A stretch of 64,000 bases of DNA from Desulfoferula sp040751985 (lineage in GTDB: Bacteria; Desulfobacterota; Desulfarculia; Desulfarculales; Desulfarculaceae): contig JBFMFU010000072.1 of the NCBI GenBank assembly GCA_040751985.1, positions 107,783-171,782 of the forward strand, read 5' to 3'. A model generated the notes under the pieces. That model was not told the origin of the DNA, made no database searches, and worked only from the letters and a program-made list of their open reading frames with translations. Both the position numbers and the translations under genes were made by a program. Position 1 is the stretch's first letter, and each line of letters begins with the position of its first letter. This document shows positions 17,534 to 30,971 of this stretch, piece after piece.

Positions 17534-18447
17534 GCCAGCCCCCCGGCCGGCGGCCGCCGGGCCCAGAGCAGGGCCACGGTGAGCCCGGAGATGATGTGCC
17601 ACACGCCCCACCAGGCGGTGATGATGGCCATGCCCCCCAGGCCGCCGAAGAAGTCGAAGACCAGGATCAGGCCCAGGGCCGAGTTCTGGATGCCCACCTC
17701 GATGGTCACCGCCCGCACGTCCCGGGCCAGCAGGCCGAAGGCCCGGCCGCTGACGTAGCCCAGGGAGAGGGCCACGGCGTTGTGCAGGGCCACCACCAGG
17801 GCCACCAGGCCCACGTAGTTGAGGAAGTTTTGCCAGTTGGCCCCCAGGGCCCCGGCCACCACCCCCATGAACACCAGCACCGCCATGATCTTCAGCGGCC
17901 GGCGCACCTTGTCCACCAGGCGGGGGAAGATGCGCGAGGCGAGCATGCCCAGGACCATGGGGATGCCCAGGATCATCACGATGGTGGCGAACACGTCCAG
18001 GGGGTCCAGGCTCACCCGCTTGAGGATGGGCGCGGTGGCCGGGTTCAGCGAGCCCCACACGGCCAGATTAAGGGGGGTCATCACCACGGCCACGGCGGTG
18101 GAGACGGCGGTCATGGACACTGACACCGCCGCGTTGCCCCGGGCCAGGTAGGTGAGCATGTTGCTCAGGTTGCCGCCCGGACAGGACGCCACCAGGATCA
18201 TGCCCAGCTTGATGGACGGCGCGATGGGCAGTACCAGGGTCAGCAGAAAGGTGGCGGCGGGCAGCAGCAGGAACTGGGCGCCCAGGCCGATGGCCGGGGC
18301 CTTGGGCGCCCGGAAAATGCGCGCGAAGTCGTCCAGCTTCAAGTCCAGGGCGATGCCGAACATCATCAGGCCGATGACCACGTTCAGGGCCAGGAGCCCC
18401 TGCTGGTTGAAGTTCAGCCTAACCGCATCCACCACGGCTTGGTCCAT
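17530..18447 (-). CDS. Bile acid:sodium symporter (BASS) family transporter
   Basis: Inner-membrane carrier of 305 residues with about nine or ten hydrophobic helices. Family features are GLMMFGIALDL near the start, the SCPGGNLSNMLTYLARGN sodium-site region (around residue 88) and VTIEVGIQNSALGL (around residue 245). BASS proteins take up organic anions such as bile acids, pyruvate or pantoate with sodium. The neighbours suggest uptake of a carboxylic acid processed by the TPP enzyme and dehydrogenases of the same operon. It lies one base after the TPP-enzyme gene. Confidence 0.9.
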   Translation of the reverse strand: MDQAVVDAVRLNFNQQGLLALNVVIGLMMFGIALDLKLDDFARIFRAPKAPAIGLGAQFLLLPAATFLLTLVLPIAPSIKLGMILVASCPGGNLSNMLTYLARGNAAVSVSMTAVSTAVAVVMTPLNLAVWGSLNPATAPILKRVSLDPLDVFATIVMILGIPMVLGMLASRIFPRLVDKVRRPLKIMAVLVFMGVVAGALGANWQNFLNYVGLVALVVALHNAVALSLGYVSGRAFGLLARDVRAVTIEVGIQNSALGLILVFDFFGGLGGMAIITAWWGVWHIISGLTVALLWARRPPAGGLA

Positions 18448-18448
18448 G

Positions 18449-20200
18449 TCACTTCCCCTTCGGCTCCTGGTGCATGGCCTTGAAGTGCAACAACCCCGGC
18501 GCCCACATGTGTTTGACCGGGTCCACGTCCACGTGGATCACCGCGCAGACCCCGGCCGCCAAGGCCCGGCGCAGGGCGGCCTCCAGTCCGGCCGGGTCGC
18601 TGACCCGCTCGCCGAAGGCGCCCATGGCCTGGGCCAGTTTGTGAAACTCTATCTCCCCCAGGTCGGTGCCGATGGTCTCCCCCGGCTCCAGGGACTTCTT
18701 GAGCATGGTCTTGAGCGGCTTGAGGGTCACGCTCTGGTTGATCTTGACCATGCCCCACTGCCGGTCGCAGCAGACCAGGAACACCGGCTTCAGGCCGTGG
18801 CGCACCGCGGTCTCGATCTCCTGGGGGTGGAAGCCCATGGCCCCGTCACCGGTGATGCAGTAGACCTGGCCGCCGGGCCGGGCCACGCAGGCGCCCAGGG
18901 CCTGGCCAGTGCCAGCGCCCAGGTGGCCCATGTGGTGGGTGCCCAGCTGGCAGCCGGGGGTGGGCAGGCGGGTGAAGAAGTTGCCCCACACCGCCGTGTT
19001 GCCGCCGTCGAAGACCACCACCGCGTCGTCGGCGAAGACCCGCCGGGCCACCGCCGCCACCTGGGCCGTGAGCAGGGGCGCGCCCTGGTCGCTGAGCTTC
19101 TGGTCCAGGCGCTCGCGGTCGCGGTCGCGCTCGGCGGCCAGCTTGGCCAGGGCCTCGCGCCGCTCGGCGCGGGGCATCTCCTCGCGCCGGGCGTGCAGGT
19201 GCTCCAGGAGCGAGCGCAGGAACAGCTTGAGGTCGCCCAGCACCATCAGGTCCGCCGGCCGGTTGCGGCCCAGCATTGTCTCGTCGATGTCCACCTGGAT
19301 CACCTGCTGGCGCTCGGGCGGGGCCCAGTAGGGCGGCTTGCCCCACCAGTCGGTCTCGCCCAGCTCGCAGCCCAGCACCAGCACCAGGTCCGCCTCGTTG
19401 CGCAGCTGGTTGACGGCCTTGATGTGCACCATGGGCCAGGCCAGGGGCGAGGTCTCGGCCAGCACCCCCCGGGCCCCCCAGGAGGTGGTCACCGCCGCGG
19501 GCAACAGCTCGGCCAGCTCGGCCAGCTCGCTATAGGCCTGGGCGTGGATGACCCCGCTGCCGGCCTGGATCAGGGGCAGGCGGGCGGCGGCCAAGAGAGC
19601 CGCGGCGGCCTCCACCTGCGTGGGCGGCGGGGCCATGGGCTCGCTGCGGCGGTACTGGGCCGGCGCGGGCAGGGCCATCTCCGGGCACTCGCCGTTGATC
19701 ACGTCCTCGGGCACGTCCAGGTGCACCACGCCCGGCCGGCCCTGCCAGGCCGCGCGCAGGGCCTTGGCCAAGAGCTCCGGAACGCGCTCGGCGCTGGCCG
19801 CGCAGGCCGAGAACTTGGCCATGGGCCGGATCACCCCCACCTGGTCGAAGCATTGGTAGGCCCCGCCGCGGTCGGGGTAGGTGATGCCCCGGCGGCGGGA
19901 GCTGGTGATCAGCAGCACCCGGTTGCCCTCGACCTGTTCCACGGCCACGCCGCTGAGCATGTTGGCCACGCCGGGGCCGTTGCTGGCGATGCACACGCCC
20001 AGTCCGCCGGTGAGGCGGGCGTAGGCCCCGGCCATGTGCGCGGCCACCGCCTCGTGGCGGGGGGTGATCAGCTCCAGGCCGCGGTCCACGCAGGCCTTGA
20101 CCAGGCCGAAGTAGGTGCCGTCCACGATGCCGAAGAGCTTCGTCACGCCCTCGGCCGCCAGCATGCGGGCCATCAGCTCGCCGCCGCTCGCCGTTGCCAT
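18449..20200 (-). CDS. Thiamine pyrophosphate-dependent enzyme, acetolactate synthase-like
   Basis: TPP enzyme of 583 residues in the acetolactate synthase / oxalyl-CoA decarboxylase / 2-hydroxyacyl-CoA lyase superfamily. The N-terminal domain has the catalytic glutamate in PRHEAVAAHMA (around residue 50). The central domain binds a nucleotide in some relatives. The C-terminal cofactor motif begins ITGDGAMGFHPQE (around residue 447). It would cleave or ligate 2-keto acids or 2-hydroxyacyl thioesters. No ilvN small subunit follows, and its partners are a transporter and SDRs, so branched-chain synthesis is unlikely. It starts directly after the TetR stop. Confidence 0.87.
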   Translation of the reverse strand: MATASGGELMARMLAAEGVTKLFGIVDGTYFGLVKACVDRGLELITPRHEAVAAHMAGAYARLTGGLGVCIASNGPGVANMLSGVAVEQVEGNRVLLITSSRRRGITYPDRGGAYQCFDQVGVIRPMAKFSACAASAERVPELLAKALRAAWQGRPGVVHLDVPEDVINGECPEMALPAPAQYRRSEPMAPPPTQVEAAAALLAAARLPLIQAGSGVIHAQAYSELAELAELLPAAVTTSWGARGVLAETSPLAWPMVHIKAVNQLRNEADLVLVLGCELGETDWWGKPPYWAPPERQQVIQVDIDETMLGRNRPADLMVLGDLKLFLRSLLEHLHARREEMPRAERREALAKLAAERDRDRERLDQKLSDQGAPLLTAQVAAVARRVFADDAVVVFDGGNTAVWGNFFTRLPTPGCQLGTHHMGHLGAGTGQALGACVARPGGQVYCITGDGAMGFHPQEIETAVRHGLKPVFLVCCDRQWGMVKINQSVTLKPLKTMLKKSLEPGETIGTDLGEIEFHKLAQAMGAFGERVSDPAGLEAALRRALAAGVCAVIHVDVDPVKHMWAPGLLHFKAMHQEPKGK

Positions 20201-20875
20201 CTATCTCCTCCGGGTGCGGGCCGGGGCCGCCGGCCGCAGCACGCTGTGGATCAGGGCGATGGTGCTGGTGAGCTGGCCGTCTATCGCCCGCTTGCTAAGG
20301 GGCCCCTTGATCTCCAGGTACTCGCGCAGGCGTAGCTGGAAGTGCCGCGAGACCAAGGAGGCCATGAAGATGATGTACAGGCCGTTGATCCAGAAGGCGG
20401 CCTGGTTCACGTTGAGGTCCGCCCGCACCAGGCCCTGGGCCACGCCCTCGGTCAGGCGGGCCTTGAGGAAGTCGGCGGTGTGCTTCTCCACCTGGCGGGA
20501 GAGTTTCTCGGCAAAGGGCTCCATGCCGGCCGAGGAGACGTTGAGGTAGAGCAGCAGGTACTCGGGGCGGGCGCGCACGAAGGCCGCGCCCTGGCGGAAG
20601 ATGTGCTCCAACTGGCGGTACACGTCCCAGGCCGGGTCCAGGCCGCCGTACACCGCCTGCCGGGACAGCTCCAGGCCCTGGCGGCAGACGTAGAGGTAGA
20701 GCTCCTCTTTGGACTCGAAGTAGTTGTACAGCGAGCCCTTGGCCACCCCGGCCCGGCTGGCCAGCTCGGCCATGTCCGTGGCGGCATAGCCCCGCTGGGC
20801 GAACAGCCGCGCCGCTTCGACCAGAAGCTTGTCGCGCTTGGCGGGCTTGATCTTTTGCAGGGTCTGTTTGGGCAC
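20201..20875 (-). CDS. TetR-family transcriptional regulator
   Basis: Repressor of 224 residues. The N-terminal helix-turn-helix is AATDMAELASRAGVAKGSLYNYFESKEELY (split here from about residue 32 to 60); the rest is the ligand-binding helical domain. GTG start five bases after TAGGAGG. It is the first gene of a five-gene operon, and a near-perfect 18-bp palindrome lies between its promoter and its start, so it most likely represses the operon until an organic-acid or acyl-CoA ligand binds. The ligand is unknown. Confidence 0.93.
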   Translation of the reverse strand: MPKQTLQKIKPAKRDKLLVEAARLFAQRGYAATDMAELASRAGVAKGSLYNYFESKEELYLYVCRQGLELSRQAVYGGLDPAWDVYRQLEHIFRQGAAFVRARPEYLLLYLNVSSAGMEPFAEKLSRQVEKHTADFLKARLTEGVAQGLVRADLNVNQAAFWINGLYIIFMASLVSRHFQLRLREYLEIKGPLSKRAIDGQLTSTIALIHSVLRPAAPARTRRR

Positions 20876-20890
20876 GCCGGCCTCCTATAA

Positions 20891-20940
20891 TGACTGACCG
20901 GACAGTCACCATCCTAGGCAAGACGGCCGGCCGTTGTCAA
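20891..20940 (-). promoter_or_regulatory. Promoter and TetR operator of the TPP/BASS operon
   Basis: Minus strand TTGACA (20935-20940), 18-base spacer, TAGGAT (20911-20916). Immediately downstream, over the predicted RNA start, is TGACTG-ACCGGA-CAGTCA (20891-20908), a palindrome broken at only two symmetric positions. Placement and form fit autorepression by the TetR protein. Confidence 0.75.
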
Positions 20941-20963
20941 GGCCTATGGGAGGGCGGGGCGGG

Positions 20964-21881
20964 TTAGCTCTCGGCCGGCGGCAGCCAGCGCAGGGCCGGG
21001 CGGCGGCGGCCGGTCTGGGTCTGGTAGGTCTCGGCGGGCCAGCCCAGGGCCACCACCGCGTGCACCTCTTCCTCCGGGACCAGGCCCAGGCCGGCCCGCA
21101 GGTCGGGGCTCTTCTGCAGGACCGTGGCCGCGTAGCCTATCAGGCAGGAGCCCAGGCCCAGCACGTGGGCCCCCAGCAAGAGGTGGCCGCTGGCCAAGAG
21201 GGCGTCCTCGGCGGGGCAGGAGGCGCCGGGCAGCGAGCCCACCACCACGGCCGCCGGCGCGCCGTGGAAGAGCATGTCGCGGCCCTCCTCGCGCCAGCGC
21301 TGGAGGCCGCGGGCCACGGACTGGTAGTGCTCGCGGTAGTAGTCGTCCAGCTCGGGCCGGCCCACCAGCCGGAGCAGCCGGCGCAGCCAGGCCCGCTCGG
21401 CCAGGCGGTTGAAGCGCCGCATCACCCGGCCGACGCCCTCGGCCAGGGACAGCACCTGCTCCCGCGTGGCCAGCACCGTGAAGCTCCAGGCCTGGCTGTT
21501 GCTGCCCGAGGGGGCGGTGACGGCGATCTTGACCAGGTCGGCCAAGAGCTCCCGCGGCACCGGCCGCGCCCGGTAGTTGCGGCAGGAGCGGCGCGAGGCC
21601 ATCAGGCGCACCAGCTGGGCCGGATCGCCCTGGCCGAAGGGCAGCCAGCGCGGGTCGGGGGCGAAGCTGGCGAAGCGGGCCTGCTCCGGGTCCAGGGAGC
21701 CCACCCGCACCGCCCCCGCCGGGCACACCGCCTGGCAGTGGCCGCAGCCCAGGGAGCGCTCCCCGGTCACCGCGGCCTTGCCGCCCTGCAGGCTGATGGT
21801 CTCCGCCGGGCACACGGCCACGCAGAGGCCGCAGCCGGTGCAGAGCTCTGGGTCGATCACCGTGATGACGCGCTGGGCCAT
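20964..21881 (-). CDS. Ferredoxin-nitroreductase fusion protein
   Basis: 305 residues: two [4Fe-4S] clusters at the N-terminus (CTGCGLCVAVCP near residue 14 and CGHCQAVCP near 46) joined to an FMN nitroreductase domain starting SRRSCRNYRARPVP (around residue 96), with SGSNSQAW and the late AVVALGWPAE. Such fusions pass ferredoxin electrons to an FMN-bound substrate in anaerobes. It precedes, by 21 bases downstream of, a HAMP-type membrane gene on the same strand and may share its transcript. The substrate is unknown. Confidence 0.9.
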   Translation of the reverse strand: MAQRVITVIDPELCTGCGLCVAVCPAETISLQGGKAAVTGERSLGCGHCQAVCPAGAVRVGSLDPEQARFASFAPDPRWLPFGQGDPAQLVRLMASRRSCRNYRARPVPRELLADLVKIAVTAPSGSNSQAWSFTVLATREQVLSLAEGVGRVMRRFNRLAERAWLRRLLRLVGRPELDDYYREHYQSVARGLQRWREEGRDMLFHGAPAAVVVGSLPGASCPAEDALLASGHLLLGAHVLGLGSCLIGYAATVLQKSPDLRAGLGLVPEEEVHAVVALGWPAETYQTQTGRRRPALRWLPPAES

Positions 21882-21902
21882 GGGCCTCCTCCGGCCGCGG
21901 GG

Positions 21903-22430
21903 CTAGAGCACGAACAGGTCGTCCAGGTTGGCGCGCAGGCGCTCTATCTGCAGGCGCAGGGCCTCCGGCGTCTGCTCCTGCTCCACCTTTTGCTGCAGCT
22001 GGTGGATCTCGGCGCGCAGGCGCTCGGCCCGGTCCTGCAGGCCGCCCAGGGCCTGGTTCAGCGATTGGGCGAAGCCCTGCAGCTGGTCTCCCTGGCGCAG
22101 GCGCACCCGCTGGCCCAGGTAGCCCTGGCCCATGGAGCGCAGCACGTCCTCCAGGCGGTACAAGGGCCCGCCCATGCGGTGGGAGACGCACAGGGCCATC
22201 CAGTAGGCCAACACCAGCAGGCCCAGCAGGGCCACCAGGTTCAGCGCCAGCAGCAAGGGGAACACGTTGGGTATGCTCTGGCGCCCGTAGAGCAGGATCA
22301 GAATCAGACAGGAGAACACCAAAGGCAGCAGGACGGCGGCCCCGGCCACCACCAGCCCCCAGATGAAGCTGGTCTGGAAGCCTGGGTAGAAAAACAGCCG
22401 GCGCCGCCGGCGCTCCTGGTTTTGGCTCAT
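21903..22430 (-). CDS. Two-helix membrane protein with HAMP-like and coiled-coil region
   Basis: 175 residues. Two membrane segments (about 21-48 and 58-80) are followed by a HAMP-like linker (SHRMGGPLYRLEDVLRSM, RVRLRQGDQLQGFAQSLN) and a C-terminal coiled coil rich in Leu, Gln and Arg. There is no kinase, GGDEF or chemotaxis output domain and almost no periplasmic sensor. It could be a stand-alone signalling scaffold. First gene before the ferredoxin-nitroreductase. Confidence 0.75.
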   Translation of the reverse strand: MSQNQERRRRRLFFYPGFQTSFIWGLVVAGAAVLLPLVFSCLILILLYGRQSIPNVFPLLLALNLVALLGLLVLAYWMALCVSHRMGGPLYRLEDVLRSMGQGYLGQRVRLRQGDQLQGFAQSLNQALGGLQDRAERLRAEIHQLQQKVEQEQTPEALRLQIERLRANLDDLFVL

Positions 22431-22670
22431 GGCGCTCCTCCTCCCTGGCCGCGGCCGGGCGACCCCCGGCGCTTACCCACTCCATTATAAGTCAAAGCCG
22501 CCGGGCTTTTACACCCATTGGCCTGTCCCGCGGCGGAGATTGGCTGCCGGAGTGCGCAGGGGCCGGGGACATTATTGCGCGGCGGTGTGATAAAATCATC
22601 GCAGCCGCCGGGAAGCTGACGCTTTTTTTAGGCGGAAGGATCGGTGCGGCTGGCGCCGGCGAGGAGCGCG

Positions 22671-27464
<4,794 letters not shown>

Positions 27465-27570
27465 AGACGGCAAGCGGCGCTAAGGGCTTGTATGACACCT
27501 AAGAAGCAGCTATGCTTTTGCAGCCGGAATTCCAACCGCGAAGGCTCCCCTTTTCGCAGCCAGGTAGGCC

Positions 27571-28470
27571 ATGAGTAATCTGGTAGTTGACCAGAGCATA
27601 TTGGATTGCCTTTACGACGGCCTGTACGTCCTGGACCTTGAGCGGCGCATCGTGTTCTGGAACCAGGCCTCCGAGCGCCTGACCGGCTTCAGCGCAGAGG
27701 AGGTGCTGGGCCGGTCCTGCTCGGACAACATCCTGGTGCACGTGGGGGCGCGGGGCGAGCAGCTCTGCCTGGGCTCTTGCCCCATGTCCGAGGCCATGGC
27801 CGACGGCCAGGTGCACGAGGCCGAGGTGTTTTTGCACCACAAGGACGGCCACCGGGTGCCGGTGGTGGTGCGGGCCGCGCCCCTGCGCGACGCCGGGGGC
27901 AACATCGTGGGCGCGGTGGAGGTGTTCGGCGACAACTCCCTGCACCTGGCCACCCGCCAGCGCATCCAGGAGCTGGAGAAGCTGGCCATGCTGGACGAGC
28001 TGACCCGGCTGCCCAACCGCCGCTACCTCTTGGAGCAGATCAGGAGCCGGCTGCACGAGCTGCGCCGGGCCAACTGGCCCTTTGGCCTGCTGTTCATCGA
28101 CCTGGACCATTTCAAGCAGGTCAACGACTCCTGCGGGCACCTGGTGGGCGACCAGGTGCTCCAGATGGTGGGGCGCACCCTGGAGCGCAACTCGCGCGCC
28201 TTTGACGTGGTGGGGCGCTGGGGCGGCGAGGAATTCCTGGCCGTGGTGCCCAACGTGGACCTGGAGCGGCTGCGCACGGTGGGCGAGCGCTACCAGACCC
28301 TGGTGGCCAAATCAGAGCTGATCCACCAAGGCCAGCCGGTGCGGGTGACCATCTCCGTGGGCGGCACCATCGCCCGCCAGGAGGACTCGCTGCAGCTGCT
28401 GCTGCAGCGGGCGGACCAGAACCTCTACGCCGCCAAGCTGGCCGGGCGCAACCGCGTGAACGCCAGCTGA
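27571..28470 (+). CDS. PAS-GGDEF diguanylate cyclase
   Basis: 299 residues. A PAS domain (about 5-125) with cysteines in CSDNI and CLGSCPM precedes a GGDEF domain starting DELTRLPNRRYL (around residue 142). The active site is GGEEF, and the inhibitory site RAFD lies five residues before it, so both synthesis of c-di-GMP from two GTP and product inhibition should work. It has no membrane segment. It follows the hybrid kinase by 106 bases on the same strand. Confidence 0.92.
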   Translation: MSNLVVDQSILDCLYDGLYVLDLERRIVFWNQASERLTGFSAEEVLGRSCSDNILVHVGARGEQLCLGSCPMSEAMADGQVHEAEVFLHHKDGHRVPVVVRAAPLRDAGGNIVGAVEVFGDNSLHLATRQRIQELEKLAMLDELTRLPNRRYLLEQIRSRLHELRRANWPFGLLFIDLDHFKQVNDSCGHLVGDQVLQMVGRTLERNSRAFDVVGRWGGEEFLAVVPNVDLERLRTVGERYQTLVAKSELIHQGQPVRVTISVGGTIARQEDSLQLLLQRADQNLYAAKLAGRNRVNAS

Positions 28471-28510
28471 GGCCGCCCCCCAAACGCACCCCCAACCCTG
28501 CGAGGCTATC

Positions 28511-29290
28511 ATGAGCCGCCAGTTGTTCGACCTTGCCGTGGCCCTGGAGTCGGGCCTGCCCTCGGACCCGCCGCACATGATCCCGCAGATAAACTACCTG
28601 GACCACGCCACCGGCGCCCAAGGCATGCAGGCCTACTTCCCCGGCCTGACCCCGGCCGACCTGCCCGGAGGCCTGGGCTGGGCCGTGGAGGAGGTGCACC
28701 TGACCACCCACTCGGGCACCCACCTGGACGCGCCCTTCCACTACCACCCCACCCAGGACCAGGGCCAGCCGGCCCTGACCATCGACCAGGTGCCCCTGGA
28801 CTGGTGCTTCCAGGACGGGGTGCTCCTCAACTTCAGCCACAAGGCTGACGGCGAGGGCATCAGCGCCGAGGAGGTGGAGGCGGAGCTGAAGCGCATCGGC
28901 CACCGGCTCAAGCCCCTGGACATCGTGCTGGTGCGGGTGGGGGCGGACAGGGCCTGGGGCCGGCCCGAGTACCTGGTCACCGGCGCGGGCATGACCCGTG
29001 AATCCACCCTGTACCTGCTGGAGCGGGGGGTGAAGGTGGTGGGCATCGACGCCTGGTCCTGGGACCGGCCCCTGCCCTTTCTGGCCCAGGAGTTCGCCGC
29101 CACCGGCGACGCCTCCGGGGTCTGGGCCGCCCACTTCGCGGGCATCGAGCGGGGCTACTGCCACATGGAGAAGCTGGCCGGTCTGGGCGCCCTGCCCCGG
29201 CCTACCGGCTTCAAGGTGGCCTGCTTCCCGGTCAAGATCAAGAACGCCTCGGCGGGGTGGGTGCGGCCGGTAGCCATCTTCGAAGATTAA
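28511..29290 (+). CDS. Cyclase-family (kynurenine formamidase-like) metal hydrolase
   Basis: 259 residues. The diagnostic metal site HSGTHLDAPFHYHP is near residue 68, with a later D-x-W region (GIDAWSWDRP). Members are zinc or manganese amidases/hydrolases acting on formamides, isatin or cyclic carbonyls; the substrate here is unknown. It follows the GGDEF gene by 40 bases and is closed by two tandem hairpins. Confidence 0.88.
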   Translation: MSRQLFDLAVALESGLPSDPPHMIPQINYLDHATGAQGMQAYFPGLTPADLPGGLGWAVEEVHLTTHSGTHLDAPFHYHPTQDQGQPALTIDQVPLDWCFQDGVLLNFSHKADGEGISAEEVEAELKRIGHRLKPLDIVLVRVGADRAWGRPEYLVTGAGMTRESTLYLLERGVKVVGIDAWSWDRPLPFLAQEFAATGDASGVWAAHFAGIERGYCHMEKLAGLGALPRPTGFKVACFPVKIKNASAGWVRPVAIFED

Positions 29291-29335
29291 GCTCCGGCTT
29301 CGCCGGAGCCCCGCTGGCAACACAGCCAGCGGGGC
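29291..29335 (+). terminator. Tandem hairpins after the cyclase gene
   Basis: GCTCCGGC/GCCGGAGC with a TTC loop (29291-29309), then an 11-bp stem GCCCCGCTGGC/GCCAGCGGGGC with a six-base loop (29308-29335). There is no clear T-run. They start directly at the stop codon. Confidence 0.6.
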
Positions 29336-29398
29336 TAAGGCTGTGCCGGAGCCGGTTGCAAGACGCGGCTTCCCGCTTAAATTTGAATATGGCAAAAC

Positions 29399-29435
29399 AA
29401 TGGCCCGGCCCACCGTAACGGTAAGCCGGGCCATT
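29399..29435 (-). terminator. Rho-independent terminator of the thiolase gene
   Basis: Perfect 11-bp arms AATGGCCCGGC/GCCGGGCCATT; on the minus strand the stem is followed by GTTTTGCC. It lies 23 bases after the thiolase stop. Confidence 0.75.
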
Positions 29436-29458
29436 TCATATGCTAGAGCGGAACTAAA

Positions 29459-30694
29459 CTACACTGCCTCCACCACGGTGGCGATGCCGATGCCGCCGCC
29501 GCCGCAGAGCATCTGCACGCCGGCCCGGCCCTTGGTGCGCTTGAGGTGGTGGGCCATCTCCCCGAACCACATCACCCCCGAGGCGCCGATGGGATGGCCC
29601 AGGCCGATGGCCCCGCCGGTGGGGTTGACCCGGGGGTCGTCGTAGGCGTAGCCGAAGGCCTTGGCGAAGGACAGGCAGGGCGAGGCAAAGGCCTCGTTGG
29701 GCTCGATGATGTCCATGTCCTCGATGGTCTTGCCGGCCCGGGCCAGGGCCTTGTTCACCGCCGGGATGGGCGCCAGCAGCATGGGCACCGGCTCGCCCCC
29801 GGCCGAGGCGCAGCCGGTAATGCGGCACAGGGGCTCCAGGCCCAGCTTCTCGGCCTTGTCCGCGGTCATCAACAGCACCGCCGCCGCGCCGTCCACGATT
29901 TGGGAGGAGTTGCCGGCGGTCACCCGGCCATCGGGCTTGAAGGGGCTTTTAAGCTTCTTGAGGTCCTCCCAGAAGCCCTGGGGGTCTTCCACGGCCTTGG
30001 GCCGCAGCACCTCGTCCTTGGCCACGGTGTAGGTCTGGTCCTCGTGGGTGTAGGTGTAGGGCACGATGTGGTCGGCGTACCAGCCATTGCGCTCAGCGGT
30101 CACCGCCTTCTGCATGCTCCACATGCCGAAGCGGTCCAGGTCCTCGCGGCTCTGGCCCTGGTCGGCGCTGATCATCTCGGCGCAGACGCCCTGGGGCACG
30201 TCCATGCCGATGTCGTGGGCGCGCAGGGTGAAGCGCACCGGGTAGTTGGCCTCCATGGCCACGAAGATGTCCGAGCCCATGCCGTAGTGGGACATCAGCT
30301 CCACGCCGGCGCAGAGCATGATCTCGCCGTCGCCCACCTTCAGGGCCCGGGTGGCGAAGTTGATGCCCTTGAGGCCCGAGTTGCAGTACTGGTTGACGGT
30401 GCAGGCCGAGGCCTCCTGGGGGATGCCGGCCAGCAGGCTGGCGAAGCGGGCTATGTTGCCGCCCTGCTCGCCGATCTGGCTCAGGCAGCCCACCAGCACG
30501 TCCTCGATCTCGCGCTCGTCAAAGGCGGGGGCCTTGGCGTGCACCCGGTCCAACAGGCCCCGCATCACCGCCGCCAACAGCTCCTGGGCCGAGGCCTGGC
30601 AGAGCTGGCCGCCCTTTTCCATGCCCTTGCGGCCGGATTTGCCGATGGCGCTGCGCACAGCGTCCACCACCACCACTTCCTTGAGTACAGCCAT
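29459..30694 (-). CDS. Acetyl-CoA acetyltransferase (thiolase)
   Basis: Condenses or cleaves acyl-CoA: two acetyl-CoA to acetoacetyl-CoA or the reverse, or beta-oxidation thiolysis. 411 residues. The nucleophilic cysteine is in VNQYCNSGLKG (around residue 103), with PNEAFASP, GGAIGLGHPIGASG and the second catalytic cysteine in LCGGGGIG near the end. It is monocistronic. A palindrome at 30788-30805 resembling operators of fatty-acid TetR regulators lies upstream. The direction of the reaction in this cell is not evident. Confidence 0.93.
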   Translation of the reverse strand: MAVLKEVVVVDAVRSAIGKSGRKGMEKGGQLCQASAQELLAAVMRGLLDRVHAKAPAFDEREIEDVLVGCLSQIGEQGGNIARFASLLAGIPQEASACTVNQYCNSGLKGINFATRALKVGDGEIMLCAGVELMSHYGMGSDIFVAMEANYPVRFTLRAHDIGMDVPQGVCAEMISADQGQSREDLDRFGMWSMQKAVTAERNGWYADHIVPYTYTHEDQTYTVAKDEVLRPKAVEDPQGFWEDLKKLKSPFKPDGRVTAGNSSQIVDGAAAVLLMTADKAEKLGLEPLCRITGCASAGGEPVPMLLAPIPAVNKALARAGKTIEDMDIIEPNEAFASPCLSFAKAFGYAYDDPRVNPTGGAIGLGHPIGASGVMWFGEMAHHLKRTKGRAGVQMLCGGGGIGIATVVEAV

Positions 30695-30787
30695 GCTACC
30701 CCTCTCTCTGCTGCGGGAAAAAGACCCGGCCCCCTCCCCTGGCGGGGCCGGCCGCGCGGGCGCGTGCGGGATAGAGTCCTTTTAACA

Positions 30788-30805
30788 TAAATGAGGCTTC
30801 ATTCA
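30788..30805 (-). promoter_or_regulatory. Candidate TetR-type operator upstream of thiolase
   Basis: An 18-bp inverted repeat, TAAATGA-GGCT-TCATTCA, with one mismatch in the arms, 94 bases before the thiolase start. The arms TGAATGA/TCATTCA match the general form of sites bound by fatty-acid-responsive TetR repressors. No such regulator is adjacent. Confidence 0.45.
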
Positions 30806-30971
30806 CCAGCCCGGCGGTCGGGGACTGGCTTGCGCAAGGGCGCCCGGCCCCCTGGCCCAGTCATTCGCGCCAGCCGGCCGACCGGCCCGGCGCAGACCGT
30901 GATTGCTTCCGACCGGAATTATTGGTAAATAACTCCAGCAGGCCCTGCGCGCTCCCCAGGCGGAGATTCTC

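Noticed and set aside
22644..22670. GTG start of the 8-PAS kinase
   Set aside because: The ATG at 22671 has GAGGAG at good distance; the GTG does not.
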